From positions 52,765 through 105,480 of the forward strand of contig JAFVPB010000009.1 in NCBI GenBank assembly GCA_017505525.1: a stretch of 52,716 nt of DNA. Reading direction: 5' to 3'. The notes below the pieces were generated by a model. That model searched no databases, was not told the origin of the DNA, and was given only the letters and a program-made list of their open reading frames with translations. Each line of letters starts with the position of its first letter. Positions within the stretch are counted from its first letter, which is position 1. A program made the position numbers and the translations under genes. Positions 16,303 through 26,600 of the stretch are shown piece by piece. The DNA is from Clostridia bacterium. GTDB lineage: Bacteria > Bacillota > Clostridia > UMGS1883.

Positions 16303-17025
16303 TTAAATAATAGCTCCACCATCTACCGTTAAAACCTGACCTGTTATAAAATCCGACCCTTCTGAAGCCAAAAAGAATACTGTATCTGCCACATCTGTTG
16401 TTTTTCCAATTTTCAAAAGAGGAGTTTCGTTTTTAAAAGCCGCTCTGTCTTCTTCGGAAATGTTTTTATTCATATCGGTATCTATAAATCCCGGCGCAAC
16501 ACAATTAACGCAAATACCTGATGGGCCAAGCTCTTTTGCAAGTGATTTCGTAAAACTGATAATTGCACCTTTCGAAGCACTATAGCAGCTTTCACAAGAC
16601 GCTCCGCACACACCCCATATTGAAGCTATATTGATTATTTTTCCGCTGTGATAACGAAGCATATCCTTTACAGCATATTTACTTACAAGAAAAGTTCCTT
16701 TAACATTTACAGAAAAAATTTTATCCCACTCTTCTCCTGAAATATCGGTTAATAAATTAAACGATGAAATTCCAGCATTATTGACAAGCACATCTATTCT
16801 TCCAAAAGCATTAACAACTGCATCGATTAAATTCAAAGCATCTTTTTCGCAAGAAACATCTCCCTTAACAATAATGCTTCCGCTAAGTTCTTTCAATAAG
16901 CTCTTTGCCTTTTCTTCACTTTTATTATAATTTATCGCAACGTTATAGCCTTTACTATAGAATTTACGTGCAATTTCAGCACCAATTCCACAAGATGCAC
17001 CCGTGATTAAAACTGTTTTTTTCAT
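16303..17025 (-). CDS. fabG: FabG-like 3-oxoacyl-ACP reductase (SDR family)
   Basis: NAD(P)H-dependent short-chain dehydrogenase, 240 residues, cytoplasmic. The cofactor motif TGASCGIG (7-14), NNAG, the catalytic Ser in NIASIWG, and YxxxK in CYSASKGA are all intact; the C-terminus VDGGAII is usual for FabG. It is the last gene of a housekeeping run, 11 bases after radA, and no other fatty-acid genes are nearby, so it may be an accessory FabG (EIyL/YmfI-like role in lipid metabolism) rather than the main one. Substrate specificity cannot be read from sequence. Confidence 0.82.
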   Translation of the reverse strand: MKKTVLITGASCGIGAEIARKFYSKGYNVAINYNKSEEKAKSLLKELSGSIIVKGDVSCEKDALNLIDAVVNAFGRIDVLVNNAGISSFNLLTDISGEEWDKIFSVNVKGTFLVSKYAVKDMLRYHSGKIINIASIWGVCGASCESCYSASKGAIISFTKSLAKELGPSGICVNCVAPGFIDTDMNKNISEEDRAAFKNETPLLKIGKTTDVADTVFFLASEGSDFITGQVLTVDGGAII

Positions 17026-17036
17026 TGTATCTCCTA

Positions 17037-18383
17037 CTAACTTATATATTTAAGAACCTCATCCAACGAGCGAACAGCTATAAGCTGTACACCATCTGTT
17101 TTTTCAACCGCCGTAAGGCAGTCAAAGGGAAGCATACAACGTTTAAACCCCATTTTAGCAATCTCTGAGATTCTTCGCGATGCCTGAGTAACCGTTCTAA
17201 CCTCACCGGTAAGACCTATTTCGCCAAAGAACGCCATATCCGATGGAAGCGGAACATTTTTAAAGCTTGAGGCAATTGCGCAGGCGATTGCAAGGTCTGT
17301 AGCATTTTCATCAAGTCTTATTCCGCCTGTAACATTAACATAAGCATCAAATCCGCCAAGATTAAGTCCCATTCTTTTTTCAAGGACCGTCATTATAAGT
17401 GTAACTCTGTTATAGTCAACACCATCTGTCATTCTTCGGGGTACAGCAAAACTGCTTTTAGATACAAGAGCCTGTATTTCGGCCAAGATAGGTCTTGTTC
17501 CCTCCACAGAACATACAATTGCAGATCCCGGCACATCTACAGGCCGTCCCGACAGCAACATACTCGATGGATTCAAAACATCAATAAGTCCCGAATCAGT
17601 CATTTCAAACACGCCTATTTCATTTGTTGAACCAAATCGGTTCTTAACTGCACGAATTATTCTATAGCTTTGATGACGTTCTCCTTCAAAATAAAGAACA
17701 CAATCAACCATATGTTCTAAAACACGAGGTCCGGCAATTGCCCCTTCTTTAGTAACGTGTCCCACAATAAAAAACGTGATTGACATACTTTTCGCTATTT
17801 GCATAAACTTCAGAGTACATTCTCTTACCTGTCCCACACTGCCGGGCGCAGAAGTAAGATTTTCTGAATAAAATGTTTGTATCGAATCTGCAATTACAAG
17901 TTCGGGGCTAAGCTTTTCAATAGCTAAAGAAATGGCATCAAGATCAGTTTCATTCAATACAAACAAATTTTCAGACAGCGCACCAAGCCTCTCAGCCCTG
18001 ATTTTTATTTGCTTGTCTGATTCCTCTCCCGATATATATAAAACCTTTTTTGTTTTTGCCGCAAAATTTGCCACCTGAAGCAAAAGCGTCGACTTACCTA
18101 TTCCCGGCTCACCGCCGCACAAAACAAGTGATCCTTTTACAATCCCTCCGCCTAAAACTCTGTCGAGTTCTCCCGAGCCGCAAGTTTCGCGATCCTCTTC
18201 TTCCGTTACTACATTTGAAATAGGAACAGGATTCGTTTTTTTATATATTGTTTGCGATGATGAAGTTTTAGAAAGTGTTTCTTCAATCATAGAGTTCCAT
18301 GTTCCACAAGCGGGACACTTCCCCATCCATTTTGCAGATTCATTTCCACACTCTTTGCAAACAAAAACAGTCTTACTTTTCAT
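17037..18383 (-). CDS. radA: DNA repair protein RadA
   Basis: RecA-like ATPase/helicase helping branch migration during recombination. 448 residues: N-terminal zinc finger CKECGNESAKWMGKCPACG, RecA-like core with Walker A GEPGIGKSTLL and the RadA-specific KNRFG motif, and a C-terminal Lon-protease-like domain without an active site. GAGGTG precedes the start by six bases. Lies 10 bases after alr in the same run. Confidence 0.96.
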   Translation of the reverse strand: MKSKTVFVCKECGNESAKWMGKCPACGTWNSMIEETLSKTSSSQTIYKKTNPVPISNVVTEEEDRETCGSGELDRVLGGGIVKGSLVLCGGEPGIGKSTLLLQVANFAAKTKKVLYISGEESDKQIKIRAERLGALSENLFVLNETDLDAISLAIEKLSPELVIADSIQTFYSENLTSAPGSVGQVRECTLKFMQIAKSMSITFFIVGHVTKEGAIAGPRVLEHMVDCVLYFEGERHQSYRIIRAVKNRFGSTNEIGVFEMTDSGLIDVLNPSSMLLSGRPVDVPGSAIVCSVEGTRPILAEIQALVSKSSFAVPRRMTDGVDYNRVTLIMTVLEKRMGLNLGGFDAYVNVTGGIRLDENATDLAIACAIASSFKNVPLPSDMAFFGEIGLTGEVRTVTQASRRISEIAKMGFKRCMLPFDCLTAVEKTDGVQLIAVRSLDEVLKYIS

Positions 18384-18393
18384 GCCCTACACC

Positions 18394-19515
18394 TCAAATA
18401 TAAATTCTCGGAACACGTTTACCTATGCCACAAACAATTTCATAATTAATAGTTTGAGAAAAAACAGCTATTTCATCAGCACTGATGGCGCAATCTCCCT
18501 GTTTCCCTATAAGGATAACCGTATCGCCTTCATTTACATCTTCAATATCCGAAACATCAACCATAAACTGATCCATACAAATCCTCCCTATAATAGGAGC
18601 ATATTTACCATTAATGATTACTCTGCCTTTGTTTGATAAAAGCCTAGGGTAGCCATCAGCATAGCCAACAGGAATTGTGGCAATTTTCATTGGCTTTTCA
18701 GCTGTAAAAGTACGTCCGTAACTTACTGTATCGCCCTTTTCAATTATTTTAACATAAACAACATGGCTTATAAATTCAAGAGAGGGTTCTACTATCAGTT
18801 TTGATTTATCAACTTCATCAGATGGATATAATCCATACGTAATAATACCGCTGCGTACCATATTATAATTAAGGCTATTTCCATAGATAATTGCTGCACT
18901 GTTCGATACATGCTTTATTGGAATACATATTCCCATACTTTCCAATTTTACTACAAAATCAGAAAATGATTTTTCCTGCTCTTTCATAAATGAATTATCT
19001 TTTTCATCTGCAGTAGCAAAGTGAGTAAAAATACCTTCAATAAAAATATTTTCGAGCACAGATATTTCCTCAATCACTTTCAAATTTTCAGGTTTATTCT
19101 TAAATCCAATTCTATTCATTCCGGTATCAATTGCAATATGTATTTTAGCAATTTTATTTTTCTTCTTTGCTATATCCGATAATCGTTTTGCTGCTTCATA
19201 TGTGAAAACTGGAATTCTTATATCATTATCCACTATATCTTCATATGAATCAGGATTAACATACCCGAGAATAAGAAGAGGTGTTTTTATACCCTCTTGC
19301 TTAATCTGCAGAGCTTCCTCAATAACAGCAACAGCAAAAAAATCGGAATAAGGAACAAGAAGTTTCGCAACTTCAAGCGCACCATGTCCATATGCATCTG
19401 CCTTGATTACAGGCATAAGCTTAACATCATTTTTTAAGCTTTCCTTTATTTTCTTTATGTTTTTCAGAATAGAATTTTTATTTATCTGTGCATAAACTCT
19501 ATTATAATGTGCCAT
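18394..19515 (-). CDS. alr: Alanine racemase
   Basis: PLP enzyme converting L- to D-alanine for peptidoglycan. 373 residues. The PLP Lys is in PVIKADAYGHG (about residue 39); the second catalytic residue, Tyr, is in the C-terminal beta domain near VSYGRTFTAEKP and the family stretch IPVGYADGYPR follows. C-terminus is normal (GKRVPRIYI). Adjacent to pgsA (12 bases) in the housekeeping run. Confidence 0.95.
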   Translation of the reverse strand: MAHYNRVYAQINKNSILKNIKKIKESLKNDVKLMPVIKADAYGHGALEVAKLLVPYSDFFAVAVIEEALQIKQEGIKTPLLILGYVNPDSYEDIVDNDIRIPVFTYEAAKRLSDIAKKKNKIAKIHIAIDTGMNRIGFKNKPENLKVIEEISVLENIFIEGIFTHFATADEKDNSFMKEQEKSFSDFVVKLESMGICIPIKHVSNSAAIIYGNSLNYNMVRSGIITYGLYPSDEVDKSKLIVEPSLEFISHVVYVKIIEKGDTVSYGRTFTAEKPMKIATIPVGYADGYPRLLSNKGRVIINGKYAPIIGRICMDQFMVDVSDIEDVNEGDTVILIGKQGDCAISADEIAVFSQTINYEIVCGIGKRVPRIYI

Positions 19516-19527
19516 AATTTGCGCCTC

Positions 19528-20043
19528 TTAATCTTTAAAAACTGAAATATTTTCAAAAATATATGCAACCCAGCTTGCAAGTGTGAATACTGCACTAATC
19601 CATATTAATACGCAAGCAACCATTGGATAAGCTGTGTATAAAAGCATAGCAAATAAAAGCGTAAAAATCTGAACGTTTGTTTTAACCTTTCCCCACCATG
19701 ATGCAGCTATAACTTTTCCTTTGCTTACAGCTACAACGCGCATTGATGTAACAAAAAATTCACGTGCAATAATAATTGTCGGTGCCCAAACACTTACAAC
19801 ATCAAGCTGAATAAAACAGAATAAAGCACCAAAAGTCAAAAGCTTATCTGCAAGTGGATCCATTATTTTGCCAAATGATGAAACAAGATTATGTTTTCTT
19901 GCAAGGTATCCATCAAGAAAATCTGTAATTGATGCTACTGCAAAAACTACTGCTGCTATAATTGGCATTTCTAAAAGCATCAAAACCATTACTATAGGCA
20001 CCATTATCATTCTTATCACTGTGAGTTTGTTTGGTAAATTCAT
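19528..20043 (-). CDS. pgsA: CDP-diacylglycerol-glycerol-3-phosphate 3-phosphatidyltransferase
   Basis: Membrane enzyme making phosphatidylglycerophosphate, precursor of phosphatidylglycerol. 171 residues, about five membrane helices. The CDP-alcohol phosphotransferase motif is complete: DFLDGYLAR followed by G and DPLADKL. Its start overlaps the rimO stop by four bases (ATGA), so translation is coupled. Confidence 0.95.
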   Translation of the reverse strand: MNLPNKLTVIRMIMVPIVMVLMLLEMPIIAAVVFAVASITDFLDGYLARKHNLVSSFGKIMDPLADKLLTFGALFCFIQLDVVSVWAPTIIIAREFFVTSMRVVAVSKGKVIAASWWGKVKTNVQIFTLLFAMLLYTAYPMVACVLIWISAVFTLASWVAYIFENISVFKD

Positions 20044-21371
20044 TCAAAATCCTCCTCTTCTTCTCCATATAAATCATACATATCATATGATTTAATAACT
20101 ACCTCTGTAAAATCTCCTGCATTAAGCTCGCGATGAGCTCCGAAGTATATTTTAGGGTCAATTTCTATACTTTCGCCACCGCTTCTGCCATAATACAAAT
20201 TATCTTCAAACCCTTCGCAAATTACTTTCAGGGTTTTACCAATCATTTTTTCATTTCTTTTAAACGATATTTCTTGTAGAAGCTCCGTTGCTTTTTCATA
20301 ACGAATATGTTTTGTTTCTTCGTCCACCTGGTTATTTAGTTTTGCTGCAGGTGTACCTTCTTCGCAGGAATATTCAAAAACTCCTGCCCTGTCGAACTTT
20401 GCCTTATCCAGAAATTCCAACAATTCTATAAATTCTTCTTCAGTTTCTCCCGGAAAACCAACTATAATACTTGTTCTTAAAACAATCTTTGGTATCTCAC
20501 GCCTCAATTTTTCAACAAGATTAAGTATGCTCTTTCCGTTGGTCTTTCTGCCCATTCTTTTTAAAACAGTATCGCATCCATGCTGAACAGGAATATCAAG
20601 ATATTTTACAATTTTTTCTTCTTCTTTGATTGTCTGAATCAGGGCATCATCAAGCTCTTCGGGATAACAATAATGCACTCTTACCCATTCAAGCTCTTTT
20701 ATAGCACAAAGTTCTTTTAAAAGTTGAGAAAGTTTCTTCTCGCCATAAAGGTCTATGCCATACCTTGTAGTGTCCTGAGCAACAAGGATTATTTCACGAA
20801 CGCCGTTTTCTGCAAGTTCAATGGCTTCATTTATAATATTCTCCATCGGTCGCGACCTGTATTTACCTCTGATATACGGAATCGCACAATATGTACATCT
20901 GTTATCGCATCCTTCGGCAATTTTAATGTAGGCAACATACGAAGGCGTTGTAATTACGCGCGGAAGATTTTCAGGAATATCAAGATCAATATCCTTAATT
21001 GAAACCACTTTTTTGTTCTTCAATCCTTCTTCAATTCCTGTTGCTATATCATCTATTGCAGTAGTCCCAATGATAACATCCACCTCAGGCAGTGATTCCT
21101 GTATTTCAGCAGAGTATCTTTGTGCCAGGCATCCACAGGCTACAAGAAGTTTACATTTCCCCTCTTTTAACTTTGCCATTTCAAGAAGAGTATCGATTGA
21201 TTCCTGTTTTGCGCTTTCAATAAATCCACAGGTGTTAACTACACAAACATCTGCTTCTTCCGGATTGTTTGTAATTTCAAAATTTCTTTCAGCCAATATT
21301 CCAATCATATTTTCAGTGTCGCACAAATTCTTGTTACACCCTAAAGAAACAAAACCTACCTTTATACTCAA
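20040..21371 (-). CDS. rimO: Ribosomal protein S12 methylthiotransferase RimO
   Basis: Radical-SAM enzyme that methylthiolates an Asp of ribosomal protein S12. 443 residues: N-terminal UPF0004 domain with three Cys (GCNKNLCDTEN, VNTCGF, ACGCLAQ), radical-SAM motif CDNRCTYCAIP, and a C-terminal TRAM domain with VEPKIYFGAHR-like end. The stretch GCNKNLCDTE and the acidic C-terminus distinguish it from MiaB and MtaB. GTGATAA-type leader and the gene lies 11 bases after recX. Confidence 0.94.
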   Translation of the reverse strand: MSIKVGFVSLGCNKNLCDTENMIGILAERNFEITNNPEEADVCVVNTCGFIESAKQESIDTLLEMAKLKEGKCKLLVACGCLAQRYSAEIQESLPEVDVIIGTTAIDDIATGIEEGLKNKKVVSIKDIDLDIPENLPRVITTPSYVAYIKIAEGCDNRCTYCAIPYIRGKYRSRPMENIINEAIELAENGVREIILVAQDTTRYGIDLYGEKKLSQLLKELCAIKELEWVRVHYCYPEELDDALIQTIKEEEKIVKYLDIPVQHGCDTVLKRMGRKTNGKSILNLVEKLRREIPKIVLRTSIIVGFPGETEEEFIELLEFLDKAKFDRAGVFEYSCEEGTPAAKLNNQVDEETKHIRYEKATELLQEISFKRNEKMIGKTLKVICEGFEDNLYYGRSGGESIEIDPKIYFGAHRELNAGDFTEVVIKSYDMYDLYGEEEEDFE

Positions 21372-21382
21372 TTTATCACCAC

Positions 21383-21850
21383 CTATATTGTATCATCGTA
21401 AAAACAATCTTCAAATGCGCTGTTCTTATTCAGCACATACTGGATAGCAGAGCTTTTAAACCCTCTGCGCATAAAAAAACTGAAAATTCTTCTTCTTTCT
21501 TTAATATTACTTAAATCAGAATTTTTAAAGCGTTTTTGAAATTCGCCCATCAGTATTTCTTCTTCATTGTCAACATAAAGCAAATTATCTATAATTTCAC
21601 GTTCAATTCCCTTTTTAATTAATTCGGAATATATTCGTTTTTCTCCCCATTTTTTTATATTTACACAATCGTTTATAAATTTTTGTGCATAGTTTGAATC
21701 GTTAATATACCCGTATTCTTCCAAAAAAGAAATTTCCTGCATTATGGTGCTTTCGTCATACCCTTTTTGCTTTAATTTTTCGTATATTTCTTTTTTTGTT
21801 CTATCTTTAATTGTTAAAAGTTTTAATGAATATTCACGGCAATTAATCAT
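21383..21850 (-). CDS. recX: Regulatory protein RecX
   Basis: Small helical protein that modulates RecA filaments. 155 residues with the RecX three-helix repeats, for example RTKKEIYEKLKQKGY and INDSNYAQKFINDCV. I placed the start at the ATG at 21850, inside the hemW stop region (overlap of eight bases), with GGAG seven bases upstream; a longer open frame to 21880 lies within hemW. recA itself is not in the window. Confidence 0.85.
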   Translation of the reverse strand: MINCREYSLKLLTIKDRTKKEIYEKLKQKGYDESTIMQEISFLEEYGYINDSNYAQKFINDCVNIKKWGEKRIYSELIKKGIEREIIDNLLYVDNEEEILMGEFQKRFKNSDLSNIKERRRIFSFFMRRGFKSSAIQYVLNKNSAFEDCFYDDTI

Positions 21851-22895
21851 TTGTAAACTCCATAAAAACAAGATTTGCAAGGTCTGTTCCGCGAGGTGTA
21901 AGCTTTAAATTATTTCCGCACAACTCCAAAAGCCCTTTTTTTATTAATGGATTAACCTTTTCGGGGTATTCGCCGTTATATATAATCCCATTTTTTAATC
22001 TTAATCCAAGCATAAAAAGTTCTAAATTTCTTTCTTCGTGCGAAATAAACGTTATATTTTCTTTTCTTTCACTACCCGTTATATACTTTCCTACATCGCA
22101 AACATTATTATAGCGCTTTCCGTTATTATATGAATGCGCTCCAGCACCAATTCCAATATATTCATAATCTTTCCAGTATCTTGTATTATGCTTGCTTTCC
22201 ATTCCTTTTTTAGCATAATTTGAAATTTCATAACGGTAAATTCCGTTATTTTCAAGGGTTTCATTAATAAGATAATACATTTCACGTTCAGTATCTTCAT
22301 TTGGTAAAGATAAATCCATATTGTAAAATGGCGTACCCTCTTCAAGAATTAGAGAATATGCAGAGATATGCTCGGGATCTAAACTCAGAACGCACTCAAG
22401 TGATTTACCAAGCGTTTCTATCGTCTGATTTGGAATACCAAACATTAAATCGAGGCTGAGATTATTTATACCGGCTCTTCTGATTGCCTCAACAGAATCA
22501 AATATTTCTTTTGAAGTATGAATTCGTCCAAGAGTTTTAAGTTCACTATCGATAAATGATTGTGCCCCAAGACTAATTCTGTTTACACCCATTTGTGCAA
22601 TTTCATTTATAAGTAATGAATCTGATGTTTTTGGGTTAGTTTCCACAGTAAATTCATAGTCTTCAGAAAAATAAAAATTATCTGTTACGGCTTCTATAAT
22701 ACTTTTTAAGCCATCGCCTATTGATGTTGGCGTCCCACCACCGATATAAACTGTTTCAACGTTTTTTCCTTTATGTTCTTTTATTTCTTTTATAACAGCT
22801 TCAGTATATGCCTCGTAAAGAGAGGAATCTGTTATAGAATAGAAATCACAATACAAACACTTTCTTAAGCAAAACGGAATGTGTATATAAATCAT
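21843..22895 (-). CDS. hemW: Radical-SAM heme chaperone HemW
   Basis: HemN-related radical-SAM protein now regarded as a heme chaperone. 350 residues from the ATG at 22895, where the protein begins MIYIHIPFCLRKCLYCDF; this carries the CxxxCxxC cluster motif plus the following aromatic residue typical of HemW. GGGTP and the substrate-side YEISNYAKKG and GAGAHSYNNGKRY stretches are intact. A longer frame (to 22991) would run into lepA and lacks homology, so it is rejected. The start nearly abuts the lepA stop (22897) and has no separate ribosome site, suggesting translational coupling. Confidence 0.9.
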   Translation of the reverse strand: MIYIHIPFCLRKCLYCDFYSITDSSLYEAYTEAVIKEIKEHKGKNVETVYIGGGTPTSIGDGLKSIIEAVTDNFYFSEDYEFTVETNPKTSDSLLINEIAQMGVNRISLGAQSFIDSELKTLGRIHTSKEIFDSVEAIRRAGINNLSLDLMFGIPNQTIETLGKSLECVLSLDPEHISAYSLILEEGTPFYNMDLSLPNEDTEREMYYLINETLENNGIYRYEISNYAKKGMESKHNTRYWKDYEYIGIGAGAHSYNNGKRYNNVCDVGKYITGSERKENITFISHEERNLELFMLGLRLKNGIIYNGEYPEKVNPLIKKGLLELCGNNLKLTPRGTDLANLVFMEFTND

Positions 22896-22896
22896 A

Positions 22897-24699
22897 TTAA
22901 TCAAGCTTGAGAACAGACATAAATGCCTCCTGCGGCAGTTCAACGCTTCCCACCTGACGCATTCTCTTTTTACCTTCTTTCTGTTTTTCAAGAAGCTTTT
23001 TCTTTCTTGTTATATCGCCACCGTAACATTTTGCAAGCACATCTTTACGAAGAGCTTTTACCGTTTCGCGCGCTATAACCTTTCCGCCTATCGCAGCCTG
23101 TATAGGAATTTCGAAAAGCTGACGCGGAATAGTTTCTTTAAGCTTTTCCGCAATCTTTCTACCGCGGGCATAACTTTTGGTTGAATGCACAATGAAACTA
23201 AGCGCATCAACTATATCTCCGTTAAGAAGAAGGTCAAGCTTAACCAGATCACTCTTCACATACTGAGACATTTCGTAGTCAAACGAAGCATATCCGCGGC
23301 TTCTGCTTTTAATAGCATCGAAAAAGTCGTATATAATTTCATTTAATGGAAGCTCATAATGAAGATTTGTTCTGTCGGCATCAAGATACGTCATTCCCTT
23401 ATATATACCGCGTCTTTCCTGGCAGAGTTCCATAATTGCACCAACAAACTCCTGCGGAACAAATATATTTGCATTAACGAAAGGTTCTTCCATAAAATCG
23501 ATTTCGCTTGGCGCAGGAAGATTTGTTGGATTTGAAACATCAACAACATCTCCCGTAACAGTGTGAACCTTATAAACAACGCTTGGCGCCGTTGTAACAA
23601 GATCAAGGTTAAATTCGCGTTCTAGTCTTTCCTGAATTATTTCCATATGCAAAAGACCAAGGAATCCACAACGGAAACCAAATCCAAGTGCTGCACTGGT
23701 TTCTGCTTCGAAAGACAAGGATGCATCATTAAGCTGAAGTTTTTCAAGAGCATCGCGTAAATCTCCGTATTTTGCACCATCAGCAGGATAAATACCGCAG
23801 TAAACCATAGGATTAACTTTTCTGTAGCCTGCAAGTGGCTCTTTTGCGGGATTATTTGCATCTGTAACAGTATCGCCCACCTGTGTATCACGAACTGTTT
23901 TTATGCTTGCTGCAATATACCCAACCTCGCCTGCTGAAAGACTCTGTGCAGGTTGCATTTGCTTTGCAAGAAGATATCCTGTTTCAACAACATCAAACTC
24001 TCCGCCTGTAGCCATAAATTTGATTCTCATACCAGGCTTAAGAGTGCCTTCCATAACTCTTACATAAACTATAACCCCTTTATACGAATCGTAATACGAA
24101 TCGAATATAAGAGCCCTTGGAGGAAGTGTGCTATCTCCTGTTGGAGCAGGAATATTCTTAACGATATATTCAGGGACTTCTTCAATATTCAGTCCTTGTT
24201 TTGCACTTATTTTTGGCGCGTCCATAGCAGGAATGCCTATAACATCTTCGATTTCTCCGCAAACAACCTCAGGTCGCGCAGAAGGAAGGTCGATTTTGTT
24301 TATCACAGGCAGTATTTCTAGATTATGGTCGAGCGCAAGATAGGTATTGGCAAGCGTTTGCGCTTCTATACCCTGCGAAGCATCAACAACCAAAAGCGCG
24401 CCCTCGCATGCAGCAAGAGAGCGTGAAACCTCGTAGTTAAAGTCAACATGCCCGGGGGTATCAATAAGATTTAAAACATAATCTTCCCCGTCTTTAGCTT
24501 TATAATTAAGCCTTACAGCACGTGCTTTAATTGTTATTCCTCGCTCCTTTTCAAGTTCCATATTATCTAGGAGCTGTTGTTCCATTTCACGACTTTCAAC
24601 ACCGCCCGTGATTTCTAAAAGACGATCTGCGAGTGTACTTTTACCGTGATCTATATGAGCTATAATAGAAAAATTTCGAATATTCTTTTGCTTATCTAT
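22897..24699 (-). CDS. lepA: Elongation factor 4 (LepA), likely non-canonical AUA start
   Basis: Ribosomal back-translocase GTPase; 600 residues at full length, the family's normal size. An ATG at 24585 gives only 562 residues and would omit the G1 P-loop. Upstream in the same frame I read, on the minus strand, [18 protein letters not shown], the canonical LepA N-terminus with an intact P-loop. No ATG, GTG, TTG or CTG occurs between this and an in-frame TAA at 24706-24708; the best candidate is ATA at 24697-24699, nine bases after GGGAG, giving [10 protein letters not shown]. Other GTPase motifs are intact ([13 protein letters not shown]). The C-terminal LepA domain is normal. The non-canonical start is inference; a base error (ATG to ATA) is the alternative. 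Confidence 0.85.
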   Translation of the reverse strand: MDKQKNIRNFSIIAHIDHGKSTLADRLLEITGGVESREMEQQLLDNMELEKERGITIKARAVRLNYKAKDGEDYVLNLIDTPGHVDFNYEVSRSLAACEGALLVVDASQGIEAQTLANTYLALDHNLEILPVINKIDLPSARPEVVCGEIEDVIGIPAMDAPKISAKQGLNIEEVPEYIVKNIPAPTGDSTLPPRALIFDSYYDSYKGVIVYVRVMEGTLKPGMRIKFMATGGEFDVVETGYLLAKQMQPAQSLSAGEVGYIAASIKTVRDTQVGDTVTDANNPAKEPLAGYRKVNPMVYCGIYPADGAKYGDLRDALEKLQLNDASLSFEAETSAALGFGFRCGFLGLLHMEIIQERLEREFNLDLVTTAPSVVYKVHTVTGDVVDVSNPTNLPAPSEIDFMEEPFVNANIFVPQEFVGAIMELCQERRGIYKGMTYLDADRTNLHYELPLNEIIYDFFDAIKSRSRGYASFDYEMSQYVKSDLVKLDLLLNGDIVDALSFIVHSTKSYARGRKIAEKLKETIPRQLFEIPIQAAIGGKVIARETVKALRKDVLAKCYGGDITRKKKLLEKQKEGKKRMRQVGSVELPQEAFMSVLKLD

Positions 24700-24735
24700 G
24701 ACCTTTTACTCCCTTCGCAAAAAATTAACGCATAT

Positions 24736-24746
24736 ATTTTACCACA
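24736..24746 (-). promoter_or_regulatory. Extended -10 promoter candidate for lepA
   Basis: Minus strand TGG followed by TAAAAT (24736-24741), without a clear -35. It would start the lepA-hemW-recX-rimO-pgsA-alr-radA-fabG run. Confidence 0.35.
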
Positions 24747-24773
24747 ATTACGATGAAAATGGAATACTTTTTA

Positions 24774-25610
24774 TTAATTATTATTATAATTTTCTCTTAA
24801 AATTTTAATTTCTTCTTTATATCCATCAAGTTCGTTTGGCGTTTCTAAAAACACAGGAATATTCTGCAGTCTTGGATTATTAATAATTTTAACCATAGCA
24901 TCAAGTCCTATAGAACCGCCGCCTATAACCTCGTGCCTGTCCTTATGACTCTCAAAAGGATTTTTTGAATCGTTCATATGGATTGCATGAAGCCTGTCAA
25001 GTCCTATCACTCGGTCAAACTCGTTAAGCACGCCCTCAAAATTATTCACTATATCGTAGCCCCCATCATAAATATGGCAGGTATCAAGGCACACACCTAA
25101 TTTATGATTAAGCTTTGTTTTATCAATTATTTCTTTTATTTCTTCGAAAGAACGCCCAATTTCACTTCCCTTTCCTGCCATAGTTTCAAGAAGCACAATG
25201 GTTGTTTGTTCTTCAAAAAGAACAGTGTTTAAAAGCTCTACAATAAGCTCAATTCCTTTTTCCACACCTTGTCCTACGTGGCTTCCGGGATGAAAATTAT
25301 ATAAATTATTCGGAACATATTCCATTCTTAAAAGGTCATCCTTCATTATTCTTAATGCAAGATCTCTCACCTTTTCATCACTTGAGGCAGGATTGAGCGT
25401 ATATGGAGCGTGTGCAAGAACTTTTGAAAAGCCTTTATCTTTTATAAATTCATGATATTTTTTTATGTCGCCTTCATCTATGTCTTTAGCCGCAAATCCA
25501 CGTGGATTTCTAGTGAAAAACTGAAATGTATTTGCATTTATATCGCAGGCAGTTTTTGCCATATTGTAAAAACCTTTTGAGGCTGATAGATGGCAACCTA
25601 TATTTAACAT
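24774..25610 (-). CDS. nfo: Deoxyribonuclease IV (endonuclease IV)
   Basis: AP endonuclease of the xylose-isomerase-like TIM barrel fold, cutting at abasic sites. 278 residues. Metal-binding motifs are recognisable: [10 protein letters not shown] at the start, [46 protein letters not shown], and [17 protein letters not shown] near the end. It lies upstream of lepA with a 74-base gap and divergently from ispE. Confidence 0.95.
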   Translation of the reverse strand: MLNIGCHLSASKGFYNMAKTACDINANTFQFFTRNPRGFAAKDIDEGDIKKYHEFIKDKGFSKVLAHAPYTLNPASSDEKVRDLALRIMKDDLLRMEYVPNNLYNFHPGSHVGQGVEKGIELIVELLNTVLFEEQTTIVLLETMAGKGSEIGRSFEEIKEIIDKTKLNHKLGVCLDTCHIYDGGYDIVNNFEGVLNEFDRVIGLDRLHAIHMNDSKNPFESHKDRHEVIGGGSIGLDAMVKIINNPRLQNIPVFLETPNELDGYKEEIKILRENYNNN

Positions 25611-25638
25611 TATTATCGTTCTCCTTATTAAAAATTTA

Positions 25639-25667
25639 TTGCTTTTTCTTTTTTATTGAATTATAAT
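25639..25667 (+). promoter_or_regulatory. Promoter candidate for ispE-spoIIR-trmB
   Basis: -35 TTGCTT (25639-25644), 17-base spacer, consensus -10 TATAAT (25662-25667), about 30 bases before ispE. Confidence 0.65.
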
Positions 25668-25697
25668 ATATCTATATATTTTACTTCGAGGTGAATT

Positions 25698-26549
25698 ATG
25701 CAAAGCTGCACGAATAATGCATATGCAAAAATAAATCTTTCTCTTGATATACTTGGTACTCTTGATAATGGGTATCACAGCCTTAAAATGGTTATTCAAT
25801 CAATATCACTTTACGATGTTGTAACCATAAAAAAAGCTGAAAGTGGCATTACAATAACTACTAATCTTCCTTATCTTCCAACAAATGAAAACAACATTTG
25901 TTATAAGGCTGCAGTTAAGTTTTTTGAATATACAAATATAAAAAGCGGTATAATTATTGATATTTCAAAACGAATTCCCGTAGGTGCAGGTCTGGGAGGT
26001 GGAAGCAGCAATGCCGCCAGTGTACTTAAAACTTTAAACAAGCTTTTTGATACAAAGCTATCTCTTAAAGAATTATGTAATATAGGCGCAACCATCGGCG
26101 CTGATGTTCCATTTTGTGTTTTAGGAGGAACAAGGCTTGCCGAAGGGTTTGGAGAAAAGCTTTCTCCTCTTCCCAAAATGCCAAAATACACAATTCTTCT
26201 TGTAAAGCCATCGTTTTCATTGAGCACTAAAGCTATTTATGATTTATATGATAAACAAGAAAATATAAATCATCCTGATACAGATAAGCTTATACACGGT
26301 TTAAAAAACAACAGCATATATGAAATCTGCGAGGGAATGGGAAATGTTCTGGAACAAACCGTTATTTCCGAGTACGGAATTATACAGGAAATTAAAGATG
26401 AACTTCTTAATTTGGGAGCAATCAATGCTCAGATGAGTGGAAGTGGTCCTACAGTATTTGGTATTTTTGATTCTTTCGAACAAGCGCAAAGCGCCAAAAA
26501 AAATCTTTGGGGAAAATACAAAACAGTATATATTTGCTCTCCTGTATAA
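25698..26549 (+). CDS. ispE: 4-diphosphocytidyl-2-C-methyl-D-erythritol kinase
   Basis: GHMP kinase of the MEP isoprenoid pathway. 283 residues. N-terminal AYAKINLSLDI, the glycine-rich ATP loop VGAGLGGGSSNAASVL, ADVPFCVLGGTR, and the C-terminal QMSGSGPTVFGIF are all typical. GAGGTG precedes the start. Its presence shows the organism uses the MEP route, as expected for Clostridia. Followed by spoIIR after 51 bases, a pairing seen in other clostridia. Confidence 0.95.
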   Translation: MQSCTNNAYAKINLSLDILGTLDNGYHSLKMVIQSISLYDVVTIKKAESGITITTNLPYLPTNENNICYKAAVKFFEYTNIKSGIIIDISKRIPVGAGLGGGSSNAASVLKTLNKLFDTKLSLKELCNIGATIGADVPFCVLGGTRLAEGFGEKLSPLPKMPKYTILLVKPSFSLSTKAIYDLYDKQENINHPDTDKLIHGLKNNSIYEICEGMGNVLEQTVISEYGIIQEIKDELLNLGAINAQMSGSGPTVFGIFDSFEQAQSAKKNLWGKYKTVYICSPV

Positions 26550-26600
26550 ATTTTTAAAATTAAGTCAATACTTTGTAAAAAGGCAGAAAGGTGTTGACTT

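Noticed and set aside
22897-22991. N-terminal extension of hemW into lepA
   Set aside because: It is out-of-frame lepA sequence; the conserved HemW start is at 22895.
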